Below are positions 10,441 through 20,605 of a stretch of DNA of 64,000 nt, piece by piece. Within the stretch, counting starts at the first letter, position 1. Every line of letters begins with the position of its first letter. The position numbers and the translations under genes were made by a program. The stretch is from Doryteuthis pealeii. Taxonomy: Eukaryota; Mollusca; Cephalopoda; Myopsida; Loliginidae. Where the stretch lies: positions 53,793,012 through 53,857,011 of the forward strand of contig CM042157.1 of assembly GCA_023376005.1 (NCBI GenBank). The letters run 5' to 3'. The notes beneath the pieces were generated by a model. The model had not been told where the DNA came from. It worked only from the letters and a program-made list of their open reading frames with translations, and made no database searches.

Positions 10441-11630
10441 TTTTTAAGCAGAGTACAGCTGGTTTTAATTCATAGTTTTTCTTCTGGACTAGTTGTTTTG
10501 TCAAGGCTAAAGAACGTTGTTTTCCCTACATCTAAAGAGGTAAAGTAGCTGTAATAGTTCAATTGTAGTAGTCAAGGGACATGAACACCATTTGACAGTG
10601 GAATGGCTTTTTGAGGCCAGAAAGGTGTGGTATTTAATATCCAAGCTGGCAGCTGCTCTAATTTTTTCTCAGTCAATAGTAGCAAGAGAATACCAAGAAC
10701 ATGTAAATTCTTTAAAGAAGCATAAGAAAACTTGAAGCAGCCAAATGTAAGGATGGGACCACTGGTGACTGACAAGGTTGGTAATCACTTAATATAGAGG
10801 AACATTGCTTAATCTCATTTCTCAATTCAACTTTGGGGTCACTCAATGCATCAGTCAATATACACTCTACATTCCATGGGGCTTTGTAAGTATTGATCAA
10901 CATCATTGACAGGGAATCTTAGTAGGACCAGAAAACATCAGCATTGAACAGTGGATAACTGATTTCATATCCGTTCAGACAAGTCATGTTAGTTGGTTGG
11001 TTTTATAATATGTCAACACTTGTTCAGTTATTTGATATTAAAGTCAGTCTTACTTTTTTTTTCTTTCTTTCAAAGAATTATATCATCTCAAGTATTCCCA
11101 TCTGATAATAATAATCATTTGTTTGCATACAATTATATGGTCTTCCTAAGACTTATAATTTTCAAACCGGTCAGAATGGCAAAGAAAGAGGGATTCTACA
11201 CAATGGCATAGGGTGGGTTTTGAGTGTATGGGGCAATTTAAACTATTGTGCCACACCCTAAACCATAAAATATTAGGGATTCTTGTTCTGAAAGTTTTGA
11301 ACAAATTTTCTCAATTAATTATTTGTTCTTTAAATTTATTTATCTGTCTATAAAATAAGATTGCTTTTTTGCAACCGTCAAAATTATAATATATTTGATT
11401 GAGTTATAGATAAAATACTGTGGTAACTTTTGGGATCATAGACGCCATGAAATCTTATTAGATAAAAAGATTTAAAATGTAAATGATTTATTAAAATGTT
11501 CCTTCTAACCAATTATGTTTCTTTATTCATATTTATGACAATAATATTTTTCAAATTTATTGTCATTTTATTTTTTGTCATATATATTTTTATCCAACAA
11601 TTTTGCCCCCCCCCTTCTCCACCTAACTTT
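10441..11630. other. mostly unassigned; S1 fragment at left edge
   Basis: 10441-10535 is a weak minus-strand S1 fragment (AGTACAGCTGGTTTTAATTC, GGCTAAAGAAC). The rest has no recognised gene. Short frames around 10570-10906 and 10993-11211 show no family motif. Confidence 0.4.
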
Positions 11631-11639
11631 TGCACCCAA

Positions 11640-12000
11640 GGCAATTGCCCCTCTGGTCCCACCCATGCTATACCATAGACTTCACACTCCCCAGAAGTGG
11701 AACCTCCACCAGATACAGTTTAATGTCATACTCAGAGGACCCATTTTTGAAGGGTGTCAGACCTCTCTGCAGCGGTTACAGTCAATGTATTCTAGGCCAT
11801 GACAATTTAACTGAAAGTACAGCACTCAGTAAGACTCAACCTCATTAGTAATGGTTTGTTAGCCTAGCTCATTAACCATTACACACGTTGGGAGTCACCT
11901 GGTCAACAGAAATGCAAGTGAACTATTGTTATAAAGTTTTTGGTGTGTCCCATTTCCATTCGGGTCTTGGAGATCATTTTCAAACAGAACTTAAGCTAAA
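11640..12000 (-). mobile_element. SINE family S6 with tRNA-like head and 5' flank
   Basis: Near-identical in inverted orientation to 55238-55560. On the minus strand: GATCTCCAAGACCCGAATGG, CAGGTGACTCCCAACGTG, then a tRNA-like head (TGTAATGGTTAATGAG...GGTTGAGTCTTACTGAG) and the start of the body (CAAAAATGGGTCCTCTGAG). It ends within the body near 11650. Confidence 0.8.
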
Positions 12001-12139
12001 CATCATGCCAACGTTAGGTTGTTTTTTTTTCTATTGAAAGACATGAAATCTGCTGTAAATATTTTATAACAGTCAGGCAAGTTGGGTTTTCAGCTGCTTT
12101 ATAGAGAAGATCATTTAAGCTGTGGATGCAATATATCAG

Positions 12140-12234
12140 CAGGATATTATATACATATACATACACACATTATATGAATATATATATACATACATACATA
12201 CATACATACATACTTACATTTTATTATATATATA

Positions 12235-12267
<33 letters not shown>

Positions 12268-12283
12268 CAGACACATATATTGT

Positions 12284-12329
<46 letters not shown>

Positions 12330-12420
12330 GCATATACATTGTATATGTATAGATACACACATACACATAAATCATATATATACACATTGTATACATATAT
12401 AATATATATATATATGAAGT
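12140..12420. repeat. (CATA)n/(TA)n cluster
   Basis: Dense TA and CATA arrays. All ORFs here read as Tyr/Ile/His strings. Directly right of it, 12420-12600 is related to the left part of the 58531-58640 element (CTAATTTT, AATTAGGCG, AAACAAATCGAGAAAAA). Confidence 0.9.
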
Positions 12421-12593
12421 AGTCAAACAATGTGTTTGAAATGGCAAAGGCCAACAATTTGTGGGAGGTTATGTGCTTAATTAAAGTCATACCTAATTTT
12501 GTTAATTAATTATAACTAAATGAATTAGGCGTGCATATCGGTTTAAATGTAAAGCGTAAACAAATCGAGAAAAAGTCCTCTCTGTATGTACAT

Positions 12594-12801
12594 TTGTATA
12601 TATACATACATTATATACTCATACACACTTTATATACATATATATATACATATATGTAATATACATACATTATATACTCATACACACTTTATATACATAT
12701 ATATACATATATGTAATATACATACATTATATACTCATACACACTTTATATACATATATATATACATATATGTAATATATATACATTATATACTCATACA
12801 C

Positions 12802-12849
<48 letters not shown>

Positions 12850-12890
12850 CATACACACATTTTATACATATACACACATACATATATACA
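12594..12890. repeat. tandem repeat, about 57-60-bp unit, in TA-rich sequence
   Basis: The unit ATTATATACTCATACACACT plus a TA/CATA spacer occurs about four times in a row before passing into (TA)n. Confidence 0.9.
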
Positions 12891-12894
12891 TAGA

Positions 12895-13020
12895 TATGGC
12901 CACCTCATATGGAGTAATGGTTAGCAAGCTGGATTTGCAGTGAGTTCGATTCTCATTGGGCGCTCCATACTTCTGGTCTTGTGCCACATTTAAGCTAAGA
13001 TTATTAAATAACTATATAGA
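12895..13020 (+). mobile_element. tRNA-like SINE head, family S5
   Basis: A-box-like GGAGTAATGGTTAGCAAG and B-box-like GAGTTCGATTCTC with tRNA spacing, followed by CTCCATACTTCTGG and CTTGTGCCA. Other S5 copies: 43890-44005 and 50155-50285. Confidence 0.75.
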
Positions 13021-14255
13021 TAGATTTACTTATCATATGCATAATTGAGTATTATGCTGGAATCCACAATAACCATTAACAGTTATGTCATACACAAATC
13101 TTGTTGGAGACTATTTGTACCACTTTCAGTATAACCCGTCAGTCGCTACTGAGCTAAAGGGCTCACGGAATTTCCGAAATTGGCCATAAAGATCGGATCT
13201 TCTGCATCAACCATGGATCTCAGGGTCTCTATACTTGCTGAAAGTCTAGCCAAATGCCCACATTGTGTTCAGATATGAAACGACTAGAAATCTGCTATAG
13301 AAACTGATATTCCACGGTTAACGGCGGCCTAGTGGTCACATAAAGAAACAACGACTCTTTTTCTTTTTCAAACTCAACAACATTTATATTCAATAAGAGA
13401 ATACAAAACAATTATTTCTCAAGGCTGTGGGAGGGATGGACCTCTAATTCATAACTTCTGGTCTGAATATAATTATTGGTTCTGCAAAGATATTGCTCAA
13501 AACAGTTCGTAAAGGTGACTAAGTTTTTCAATAGTCTTAGCTGAAGTCAGTTTTCTGTCGGCTCTCGGTATTTCCGTCCGCTGTTAAACACACTCGATCT
13601 TCGCTCACTAGCCCGCTCAGTTCATCTGCCTTATCGTCAAAAACGTCGCAGTTAAATAATATCTCAACCGGACATTCTGATTTCTGGCTGACGTGGAAAT
13701 GGTAGAAATTTTCTCTGGACATCCCACTTTGAAAAAAAGTACTGCCTTCTTTTTAGTTCTAACTACTAATACAGTTCACTTCTGCTAAATCGCCAAATGG
13801 CTAGTTTTTCCGGTATCCTTAAGTGTTTCCCAACAAAATGTGGGGTCTTAAATACATATTGTTTTAATTTGTTTCTTCCGGCCATCTATAAGATTTTCAA
13901 CAAAGAGTTTATCTTTTTCTTAAGTGAAAAAAAAAGATAATAAATTTTTTCCTCTTTGTGGTCCTAAGATAATCATGGTCAACCGACTTCCTGATCATCT
14001 TTCACCGCACAACTCCGTGCCATCAGTCTGGCCACACCAAAAGGCTGTTTCCAACAATCATAGCCGATTCAAGTGGGCTTGTTCTGGGAGGTCTCCCAAA
14101 CATTTGAGATTTACTTTTCAATTTCTTCGCATACATTCCAATCACATTGTGTGGCCTTATGATTGCGACCATCTGTTTTGACTCTACTCTGACCCAAGCC
14201 ACCGGACAATTTACATTCCCGTTTTTTTTTTCTTTCTTTCTTTTTCTAATTTCAA
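13021..14255. other. no gene identified
   Basis: Somewhat less AT-rich than average. A 61-codon minus-strand frame at 13537-13722 (contains FNCDVFDDKADELSG) has coding-like composition but no motif I recognise. 13300-13900 could be part of a retroelement; no pair of long terminal repeats is visible. Confidence 0.35.
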
Positions 14256-14261
14256 ACAATG

Positions 14262-14690
14262 AATCTGGTCACATCAGTACTACTGTATAGTTGCACTACT
14301 TGGGTGCCTGGAGAAAATGCTAGATGCAAACTACACAAGAATGCTGGATCTATTTTGAACAAATTTGCAACATCACACAAAACAGCAGCTGTATGGCAAC
14401 TACGCTCCCATCTCACAAACCATCCGAGTAAGACAAGCAAGATACATTGCGCACTGCTGGAGAAGGAAAATGAACTTTTAAGTGGTATTCTCCTATGGAC
14501 TCCTACACATGGACACACCAGTGTTGGCCAACCAGCAAAAAATTACATTCGTCAGCTCTGTGCAAACACTGGATGCCACCAAGAGGACTTTCCACGAGTG
14601 ATAACTAATGGAGATGGGTGTTGAGAGAGATAAAGGCATCCATGCTGTCAACACGCCCTGATGATGTCTACACTGTCAGCTCTGATACAT
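14262..14690 (+). pseudogene. LINE family A, ORF C-terminus and 3' UTR
   Basis: A 121-codon open frame (14259-14624) carries SVLLYSCTTW, then WTPTHGHTSVGQPAK and QLCANTGCHQEDFP, the end of the LINE A ORF. The 3' part GCTGTCAACACGCCCTGATGATG is the LINE 3' end. It is the most open of the C-terminal copies here, but truncated at the 5' side and with substitutions at conserved sites (for example YSC for YGC). Confidence 0.8.
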
Positions 14691-14880
14691 GCTGACTGCA
14701 TTCTTTAAGGAGGTGTATCCTAGTTATGTTATTATATGATGATGTGGCTCTAGTTCTGAAGCTCTTGTGAGTGCAGAGTAACCTCATTTTAGTTATTACT
14801 TCCAAGTCCACTCTGACCGGAAATGGTTGTACCAGTCAGAGTACAATCTATGGATCAAACAGATCTGTCTGAAAATAGAT
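14691..14880 (+). mobile_element. SINE-like repeat, family S6 fragment
   Basis: Contains the S6 body blocks (GTGGCTCTAGTTCTGAAG, CCACTCTGACC, ATAGATCTG-like AACAGATCTGTCTG). Scattered units of its AT-rich repeats (ATTAGTTACTTGAAATGATA) follow at 15090-15150. Confidence 0.6.
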
Positions 14881-15319
14881 ATTAAACATGAATGCTTTTT
14901 TTTTTTCAAAAAAATGTACTAGAAACTGCATTTTATAAGGTCAAGGGTTACTGGCTAGTGGAGTTCTAGTCCTGCATTGGCCCTTAAACTAAATTGCAAA
15001 CATCTCTGCAAATATAAACAAGGTCTGAATACTTATGAAGCTAAAAAAATATAAGCCATCAAATACAATAATTGAAGCAATAATTGTTTACAAAAGATTA
15101 TTAATATTAGTTACTTGAAATGATATAATTATTTGAAATAATTAAAAGCCATTGTGTTTTAGAATTTTACAATGGAAAATATTTTTTTCTAAATGCTTGT
15201 CTGTAATGTTTTTACAAATTCATCTGGTTCCTTCAAAGGATATTGTTACTGTAAGTTAAATTATGTGAAAGTAGTTAAGGTAAAACTTTACACATAGTTT
15301 TATTCTAGTATGTTCAATA

Positions 15320-15850
15320 TGTGGACAATTTCCCTTTATGCTTCATAGTCAGCCATCATATTTACATCCCATATACTTTAATACCATTCCTTTATGAATT
15401 TCAAATCTTGGTGGAATCATTCATCTTGCTCATAGCTGACCACATCAAGAAGTTAGCAAGATGTCTATGCAGAAAATGGAATTTGATGCTCATGTTGCAA
15501 TCAGGCATGTTGTGGGTATCCAATTTCAGTGTAATTCATTGCTCATGCATTTCCAATAAAGTTCTTGAAAAGGTAAAGAACTTGTCAAGAACCAAGCATT
15601 CTTTTCAAGTTCTGACATTATCTCGATGAAATGTTCATCTTTGATAACTTCCAGAATCTGTAGACCATCAAACACAGCTGCCTTGATTTTCTTTCAATTG
15701 ACAGGCCAGGAAATGCCAAAATGGTGCATGTAGAATGTTGGGATCAACAGGTTTGAGGTTAGATCTTGGAGGTGAATTCCTCTCTACCAAGTGCTTCTCT
15801 CAAGCTCTACTGCCCACATTGGGATTTCAGCTGAATGAGGAACTGGACGT
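15320..15850 (-). pseudogene. remnant of a multicopy element ORF (CNMSIK..HFLH / EQGERFHQ type)
   Basis: The minus strand gives KAAVFDGLQILEVIKDEHF, then, after frameshifts, CNMSIKFHFLHRHLA and VSYEQDE*FHQDLK. The order matches a repeated protein known from many arthropod and mollusc assemblies (pattern GIFxGPQIRxLxxDxxF ... CNMSxKxHFLxSHL ... VSDEQGERFHQDI), generally regarded as mobile-element derived; the element class is not known to me. At least two frameshifts and one stop make it dead. The plus-strand ORF here is its shadow. Confidence 0.6.
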
Positions 15851-15859
15851 ATAGCTGAA

Positions 15860-16440
15860 GGTAGACTAGAATATTCAATTTTACATTTGTTATTCTTGTT
15901 ATATGGTGAAGTTTTCATTAAACAAAACTAACAGTCTGTGCAATGATATTTTGGCTCTCACCAAATCATAGGTATGCCAACTTATCATGTCCCCTTGATC
16001 CACATTTGTAAACTCTTAACACTCTGTTTTCACATCTGGTGAGAGGCCCAAAGACTTGTCTTAATCGACAAGTTTTAATTTAAAATATGCAAAATAGACT
16101 AGGTTTACAAATGTGCTAATGTTTGTTCTTTGAGTGAGAATCAACCTAGTCAGCAGATCTGAATAATTCTTCTTCCTTTTCAATAAAATAATCAACACAA
16201 TCAGTTGAACAGTTCTATTACTTATAGACAAACAATACAATTGTGCTGATTTTGGGAGTAAGCTGTAGAGAAAAAACTTGACGTGATAGAAGAAAACTGA
16301 TTGCAGTTTTGAGATCAGCATGTCAATATTAGTCTAAATCAAATGAAAAATCAAAGTCAACAGAAATTATGCCCAAAATTGTTCCCCAGTGTTCTCATTA
16401 TTAATTATTTGAATCCATATAATTGCTTTTAAAAAAGAAA
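15860..16440. other. no gene seen; SINE tail at right edge
   Basis: Nothing recognised until a copy of the common SINE tail (GGCATTAAATAACCC... CAATCAACCAGCC) at about 16450-16498. Confidence 0.45.
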
Positions 16441-16772
16441 AGGTTGACTTTGGCATTAAATAACCCAAAAATATTGCATACAAAACAATCAACCAGCCTT
16501 TTGTTTATGCTCATCATGGTTCTTTTTATTGGTGATGATGTTCGAGGAAGATGACATTCACATACAAGTTGGGAGGGGGTGAAAATATCCAGGAACACTT
16601 GGCTGTCTCCCAGTTACTCAATTGACCCCATTAAATATGTTCCAGACCTTAATAAATCCCCGACAGCAATACCCAATAAACATAACTTGCTTTCTGGAAG
16701 GATCCCAACATATTACAGCCACTGTTATTTAAGCAAAGGGAGAAGTTACAGGTCAGTGATTATTTGGCATTT

Positions 16773-16805
<33 letters not shown>

Positions 16806-16819
16806 CTCATCCACAGACG

Positions 16820-17070
16820 TTGGGAGTTAGCCCAACGGTAGGTCGGATCGCCACGTGTGAACGGATCGCGTTACGGTTCCTCCGTCCCCGGCAGAAAAGG
16901 GTAGTACGGTCGCGAGCCCGGTGGAAGGTGACCCTTAACGCCGGCGAACCAACGAGAGGGTTTCGATCGCTTTCCACCTACGGACACCGCGCGTCGACCT
17001 GCACGCGAGAACGGGTCGCAACGACGGACCGGAGGGGAAGTGCGTCCGGTGCCGACCGTGCGGGTGGTCG
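16820..17070. other. GC-rich block of unknown origin
   Basis: About 250 bp with many CpG (CGCGCGTCGACC, GACGGACCGGAGGGG), sharply different from the AT-rich surroundings. It is open in one plus-strand frame (16820-17134), but the Arg-rich translation looks like GC-rich noncoding DNA. It could be rDNA-derived (expansion-segment-like composition) or unit-specific filler of the ribozyme repeat; I could not align it to rRNA from memory. Confidence 0.6.
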
Positions 17071-17087
17071 CATATATAAAAACTCAT

Positions 17088-17130
17088 CCACAGACACCAT
17101 GTTTCGATGTTTCATGTCTCTTCACTGTGA
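17088..17130 (-). ncRNA. hammerhead ribozyme motif, probably inactive
   Basis: Minus strand, 5' to 3': UCACA, GUGAAGA, a weak stem II (GACAUG..CAUC), GAAAC, short stem III/loop (AUGGU), GUC cleavage triplet, UGUGG. Stem I pairs CACA with UGUG. The core has G where C3 of CUGANGA is required, a change expected to abolish cleavage. It lies 27 nt after the B box of a tRNA-like head. Confidence 0.55.
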
Positions 17131-17589
17131 CTAGACACAGCAATTACCTCTGACCAGGAGTGATACCCGACTGACTTTTCACCAGCCCAATTCGTTAACC
17201 TCTCGGCCATTTGACAGCTGCCGTTAAGAAGCGGTGTTTAAACTATTAAATACATACATTTGTTTATATATTTTACGATCACCAGCGAGATCCAGTCTGT
17301 AAACAACAGATGATCATTGGTTTATGCTGGCAGTGAAAGTTATTTTAAGTCGCCCCTAGAGAGTTCTACCGGGTTTTGGGAGCATATAATATGTCATCCA
17401 CAGACACCATGTTTCAAACTTTGCCACCACCCACTTATAATCAGCAGATGAATGAATACCAACCAAAGAACTAAATCAAAAGCAATTAAAGAAAAATGAG
17501 ATAACATAAAAAAACATCCCTACATAATAGAAAAAGTCAAACAAATACCGGTGTGAAGCAGCTTAAGAAAGCTCTGATAGAACTAAAAC

Positions 17590-18400
17590 CTAGAAAAAGA
17601 ACAACTAGAATATATCTAAAGCCAAATGAATACAATCAGAAATTCTTTTGAAGACAGACAATCTCAGTTAGCATCCCATATAGTAAATGAAATTAGTGGT
17701 AGAGCTAAAAAGCCAATAAGATAAACTTCTGAAGTGGAAAGAACACTTCAAGAATGTGCTTGGAAACCCTCCTAAAATCTTAGATAAACTTACCAAAGAA
17801 ATCACTTAATAGCCAACTATCAATCAAACTATATGGAGGATGAACTCAACAAAACAATCAAAAACAAATTCAGGCCTCAATAAAATACCTCCTGAAGTAT
17901 GGAAGACAAGAAAATGTGATGACATACTTCTTCGATTATGCAATGCAAAACATAATTGTGAAATGAACAAAAGGCTACATCCTCCCCTTCCAAAAGAAAG
18001 GCGACCTTGGAACCACTAAGAACTACAGAGGCATAATAACTGCCCTAGCTGATAATGTTTATAATGCCCTACTTCTAAAGGGCATCCGATCTAAAGTTAA
18101 GAAGGTTCTTTGAAAAAATCAGAATGTATTTCAGATAAATCGATTCACAACTTCTCAGATTCTGACTATTCCTCTAATCACCGAAGGAATACGAGCAAAC
18201 AATCTCGAGGCAACACTTTTGTTTGTAGACCTCTTCAATGCATTTGATTCCATACAGAGGAAATATGGAGCAAATAATTCTAGCGAAACTGTTACCACTA
18301 TAATGATGCTTTACAAAGACACAGAAACAATGGTTCGCTCACCTAATGGTGTCACAGATTTCTTTGTTAATGGAGTCCTACTAATGGAAAATAGTTTCAT
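17590..18400 (+). pseudogene. LINE family A, reverse transcriptase N-terminal half
   Basis: Landmarks in order across shifting frames: EHFKNVLGNPPK, IPPEVWKTRKCDD, LRLCNA, QKKGDLGTTKNYRGI (RT block 1), a KNQN.F-like block (block 2), TTSQILTI and LFVDLFNAFDSI (18218-18250, RT block A with one catalytic Asp), then TIMMLYKDTETMVRSP. The YADD block is missing because the match stops near 18400. Stops and frameshifts throughout. The known partner fragments for the C-terminal half lie elsewhere in the window. Confidence 0.85.
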
Positions 18401-18465
18401 ATTAGGAGTTTGTCTTCTTGTTTTTCTATTATTTGGTTTATGGTTCACTTAATGGTATTAGCGCT

Positions 18466-18545
18466 AAGGGAAATACAAATAGCCTCGGTCATGATTTGAA
18501 CTCGGTTCACCATTTTCATTTCCTACGACAATAACAATTACACAA
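18466..18545 (-). mobile_element. tRNA-like SINE head, family S1
   Basis: On the minus strand, GTGTAATTGTTATTGTC (A-box-like) and CGAGTTCAAATCATG (B-box-like), matching 10100-10190. Confidence 0.6.
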
Positions 18546-18552
18546 CCAACAC

Positions 18553-18554
18553 CA

Positions 18555-18612
<58 letters not shown>

Positions 18613-18862
18613 AATAGATGGAAATTAATCCGACAGTATGAAATTTAACATTTTGAAAAAACATATGATATTTGTTATGTAATTGCTGACAGAACTGTTT
18701 CGACCAAATCGATAAGTTGGTCTTCATCAAAGAGCGACATAGACGGGAAGAAAGATATCCGTTAAACATTTACGTAATGATTTGTGATGATTCGTTTTCG
18801 TAAACAGTCTTTTAACGGATATCTTTCATACTGTCGGATTAATTTCCATCTATTTTTCATAT
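18553..18862. mobile_element. foldback element next to (TA)n
   Basis: After a 55-bp (TA)n, arms 18608-18643 and 18826-18860 (ATGAAAAATAGATGG... and its complement) are nearly perfect reverse complements. An inner pair (GATATCCGTTAA/TTAACGGATATC) lies at about 18755-18768 and 18813-18826. The minus strand contains TTTGATGA, a GACCAA...TTGGTC stem, GAAAC and GTC in hammerhead order, but with U in place of C3 and almost no stem I. Confidence 0.7.
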
Positions 18863-19182
18863 TTGTCAAATGAAAAAACATTATATCTGGAATTTTACAC
18901 CTTGAAGACTTTCATCTATAACTCTACGGACTTCAAGACCACAAGTAAATTTTGGAACTCTAACATCTTTCTTCAAATTACACTGTGGACTTGTATATTT
19001 TTAACAGCTGAAATATATACTATACTATTTTGATACCCACTTTACATTTTTTTATATATTTTTACAACAAACTCTTTTGAGTTTTACAATAAACTATAAT
19101 GCTTCTGATTTTTAAAATTAAAAATAAAATCTATTTTTAAAACAGAACATGCATTTTTCAAAAATTTCAGCGGTTGAATTCA

Positions 19183-19327
19183 GCGTTCGTTTTCGTAAAC
19201 AGTCTTTTAACGGATATCTTTCTTCCCGTCTATGTCGCTCTTTGATGAGGACCAACTTATCGATTTGGTCGAAACAGTTCTTTCAGCAATTACATAACAA
19301 ACATCATATGTTTTTTCAAAATGTTAA

Positions 19328-19341
<14 letters not shown>
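19183..19341 (+). repeat. inverted copy of 18633-18800
   Basis: Reads CGTAAACAGTCTTTTAACGG, GTCTATGTCGCTCTTTGATG and ACATCATATGTTTTTTCAAA, the complement of the element at 18.6-18.8 kb with few differences. It ends in (TA)n at 19341-19365. Both copies leave an open frame (FNGYLSSRLCRSLM...) on their sense strand, which may be residual coding sequence. Confidence 0.8.
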
Positions 19342-19365
<24 letters not shown>

Positions 19366-19367
<2 letters not shown>

Positions 19368-19452
19368 GTCGCACTGACTGAACGGATATCCATGACTCTC
19401 TCGCCAACCGTCTCTATCGGTCATCACCGCTGGTAGGTCTTCAGCGCACTAA
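19366..19452 (-). mobile_element. LINE family A, extreme 3' end
   Basis: Minus-strand copy of the codons for the EDLP...DR.GWRERV end and start of the 3' UTR; on the plus strand ATGACTCTCTCGCCAACCGT and TCATCACCGCTGGTAGGTC. Confidence 0.65.
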
Positions 19453-19819
19453 AATAAACACTTCTATTTACATAGAAACTAAAGCAGGTGGAGACAACTC
19501 AATAACACCATCCAATAGAGCTACAAAAGACTATTTTTGTAGAGTCACCACCAGTGAATAATAGGAGCGTGCATGCTGTACATCCATCTGTTCATAGATA
19601 TTTAGTTTATACATACGTGGGTCGGATGAGAAATTTATAGGCTGACCAAGAAACGAGGTATATTTTCATGAAACGAGGTATATTTTCCAACATAGTCCCT
19701 CTTGCGGTCCACTCACTACTTCTACCAGTGTTGCAGTGCTTGAAAACCATTGATAAAAAAGTAATCAACAATAGATATTACGTTATATTAATTTTTCAGC
19801 CTACCCCCGTACATAAATA

Positions 19820-19858
19820 CACACACACACATGTTTATATACACATATATATATATAC

Positions 19859-19916
<58 letters not shown>

Positions 19917-19928
19917 TCATATATACCC
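19820..19928. repeat. (CA)n(TA)n microsatellite
   Basis: CA, then long TA tracts, which generate Tyr/Ile ORFs. Confidence 0.95.
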
Positions 19929-19929
19929 T

Positions 19930-20275
19930 TGCAGCTTCAAACAGTTCTGCACAGCTGTTTATCGCAGCCCTCCACTACCCACGATCAGATGTCAGGGACT
20001 CCCAATTATCGACGGGAATATCAAAGTACACCAAACGCCCCTTAACACTATCTTGAAACCGTTTCTTTTTGTGTGTGTTGTGGTCTTGGGACTTTTGATA
20101 GTCTAGAGTCATCAAGCTGAACAAAATGACCCGCCCAACACATCTGATTCCTCATCACAATTGTAGCAATGCTAGTTGTTTTGGCTTTGGTCAAGATAGC
20201 CGTATTTGGAATATGGCTGTCCCAGTTCAGACCAAGGATATGTCTAAGACATATTTTTAGTGGCGTCTCGTATAT
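19930..20275 (-). pseudogene. LINE family C, C-terminal part
   Basis: The minus strand gives [35 protein letters not shown] and, after a frameshift, [20 protein letters not shown] followed by LTSDRG. These follow the pattern CLRxILGIxWxDxIPN...RWAGHVxRMxDxRLPK...W..LA.DR..W of a widespread non-LTR retrotransposon ORF end. Microsatellites cut it on both sides. A longer family C relative is at 25930-27125. Confidence 0.75.
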
Positions 20276-20368
20276 ACGCACATTCGCGTATACATATATA
20301 TATGTATATACATATTCATATATACATATATACACACATACACGTATACATACATAATACACACACAC

Positions 20369-20413
<45 letters not shown>

Positions 20414-20441
20414 CACGTATACATACATAATACACACACAC

Positions 20442-20478
<37 letters not shown>

Positions 20479-20546
20479 CACACAACACACATATATATAT
20501 GTAAAGACGAATGGAAATTAACCGATAGATATGTTGAAAAGATTGA

Positions 20547-20591
<45 letters not shown>

Positions 20592-20605
20592 TATATATAT
20601 GTTGG
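20276..20605. repeat. microsatellite cluster (TA, CATA, CACA)
   Basis: A roughly 75-bp higher-order unit (ACACATACACGTATACATACATAATACACAC plus TA) occurs twice; (TA)n continues at 20548-20600. ORFs here are artefacts. Confidence 0.9.

Larger units (their letters stand above)
16779..17420 (-). mobile_element. tandem units bounded by hammerhead 3' halves
   Basis: The sequence CATCCACAGAC (minus strand GUCUGUGGAUG, the cleavage-site and stem-I strand of a hammerhead) occurs at 16807, 17085 and 17397, about 280 and 310 bp apart. The unit between the right two contains a tRNA-like head (A box near 17193-17215, B box near 17157-17171) and ends in an almost complete hammerhead (17088-17130). The left unit instead holds a GC-rich block (16820-17070). 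A (TA)n run abuts the left boundary (16779-16805). Repeated ribozyme-bounded monomers are the layout of retrozymes. Confidence 0.6.

Noticed and set aside
11496..11848. coding frames over 11.5-11.85 kb
   Set aside because: They overlap the minus-strand S6 SINE body and a T-rich stretch, with no protein motif.
13537..13722. host exon on the minus strand
   Set aside because: No splice signals fit, and the sequence could not be linked to any family; left as unassigned.
16820..17070. 28S rRNA expansion segment
   Set aside because: Composition is suggestive, but no conserved rRNA core sequence could be recognised; kept only as a hypothesis.
16820..17134. Arg-rich protein-coding gene
   Set aside because: The frame is open because GC-rich DNA has few stops; it starts and ends in repeat sequence.
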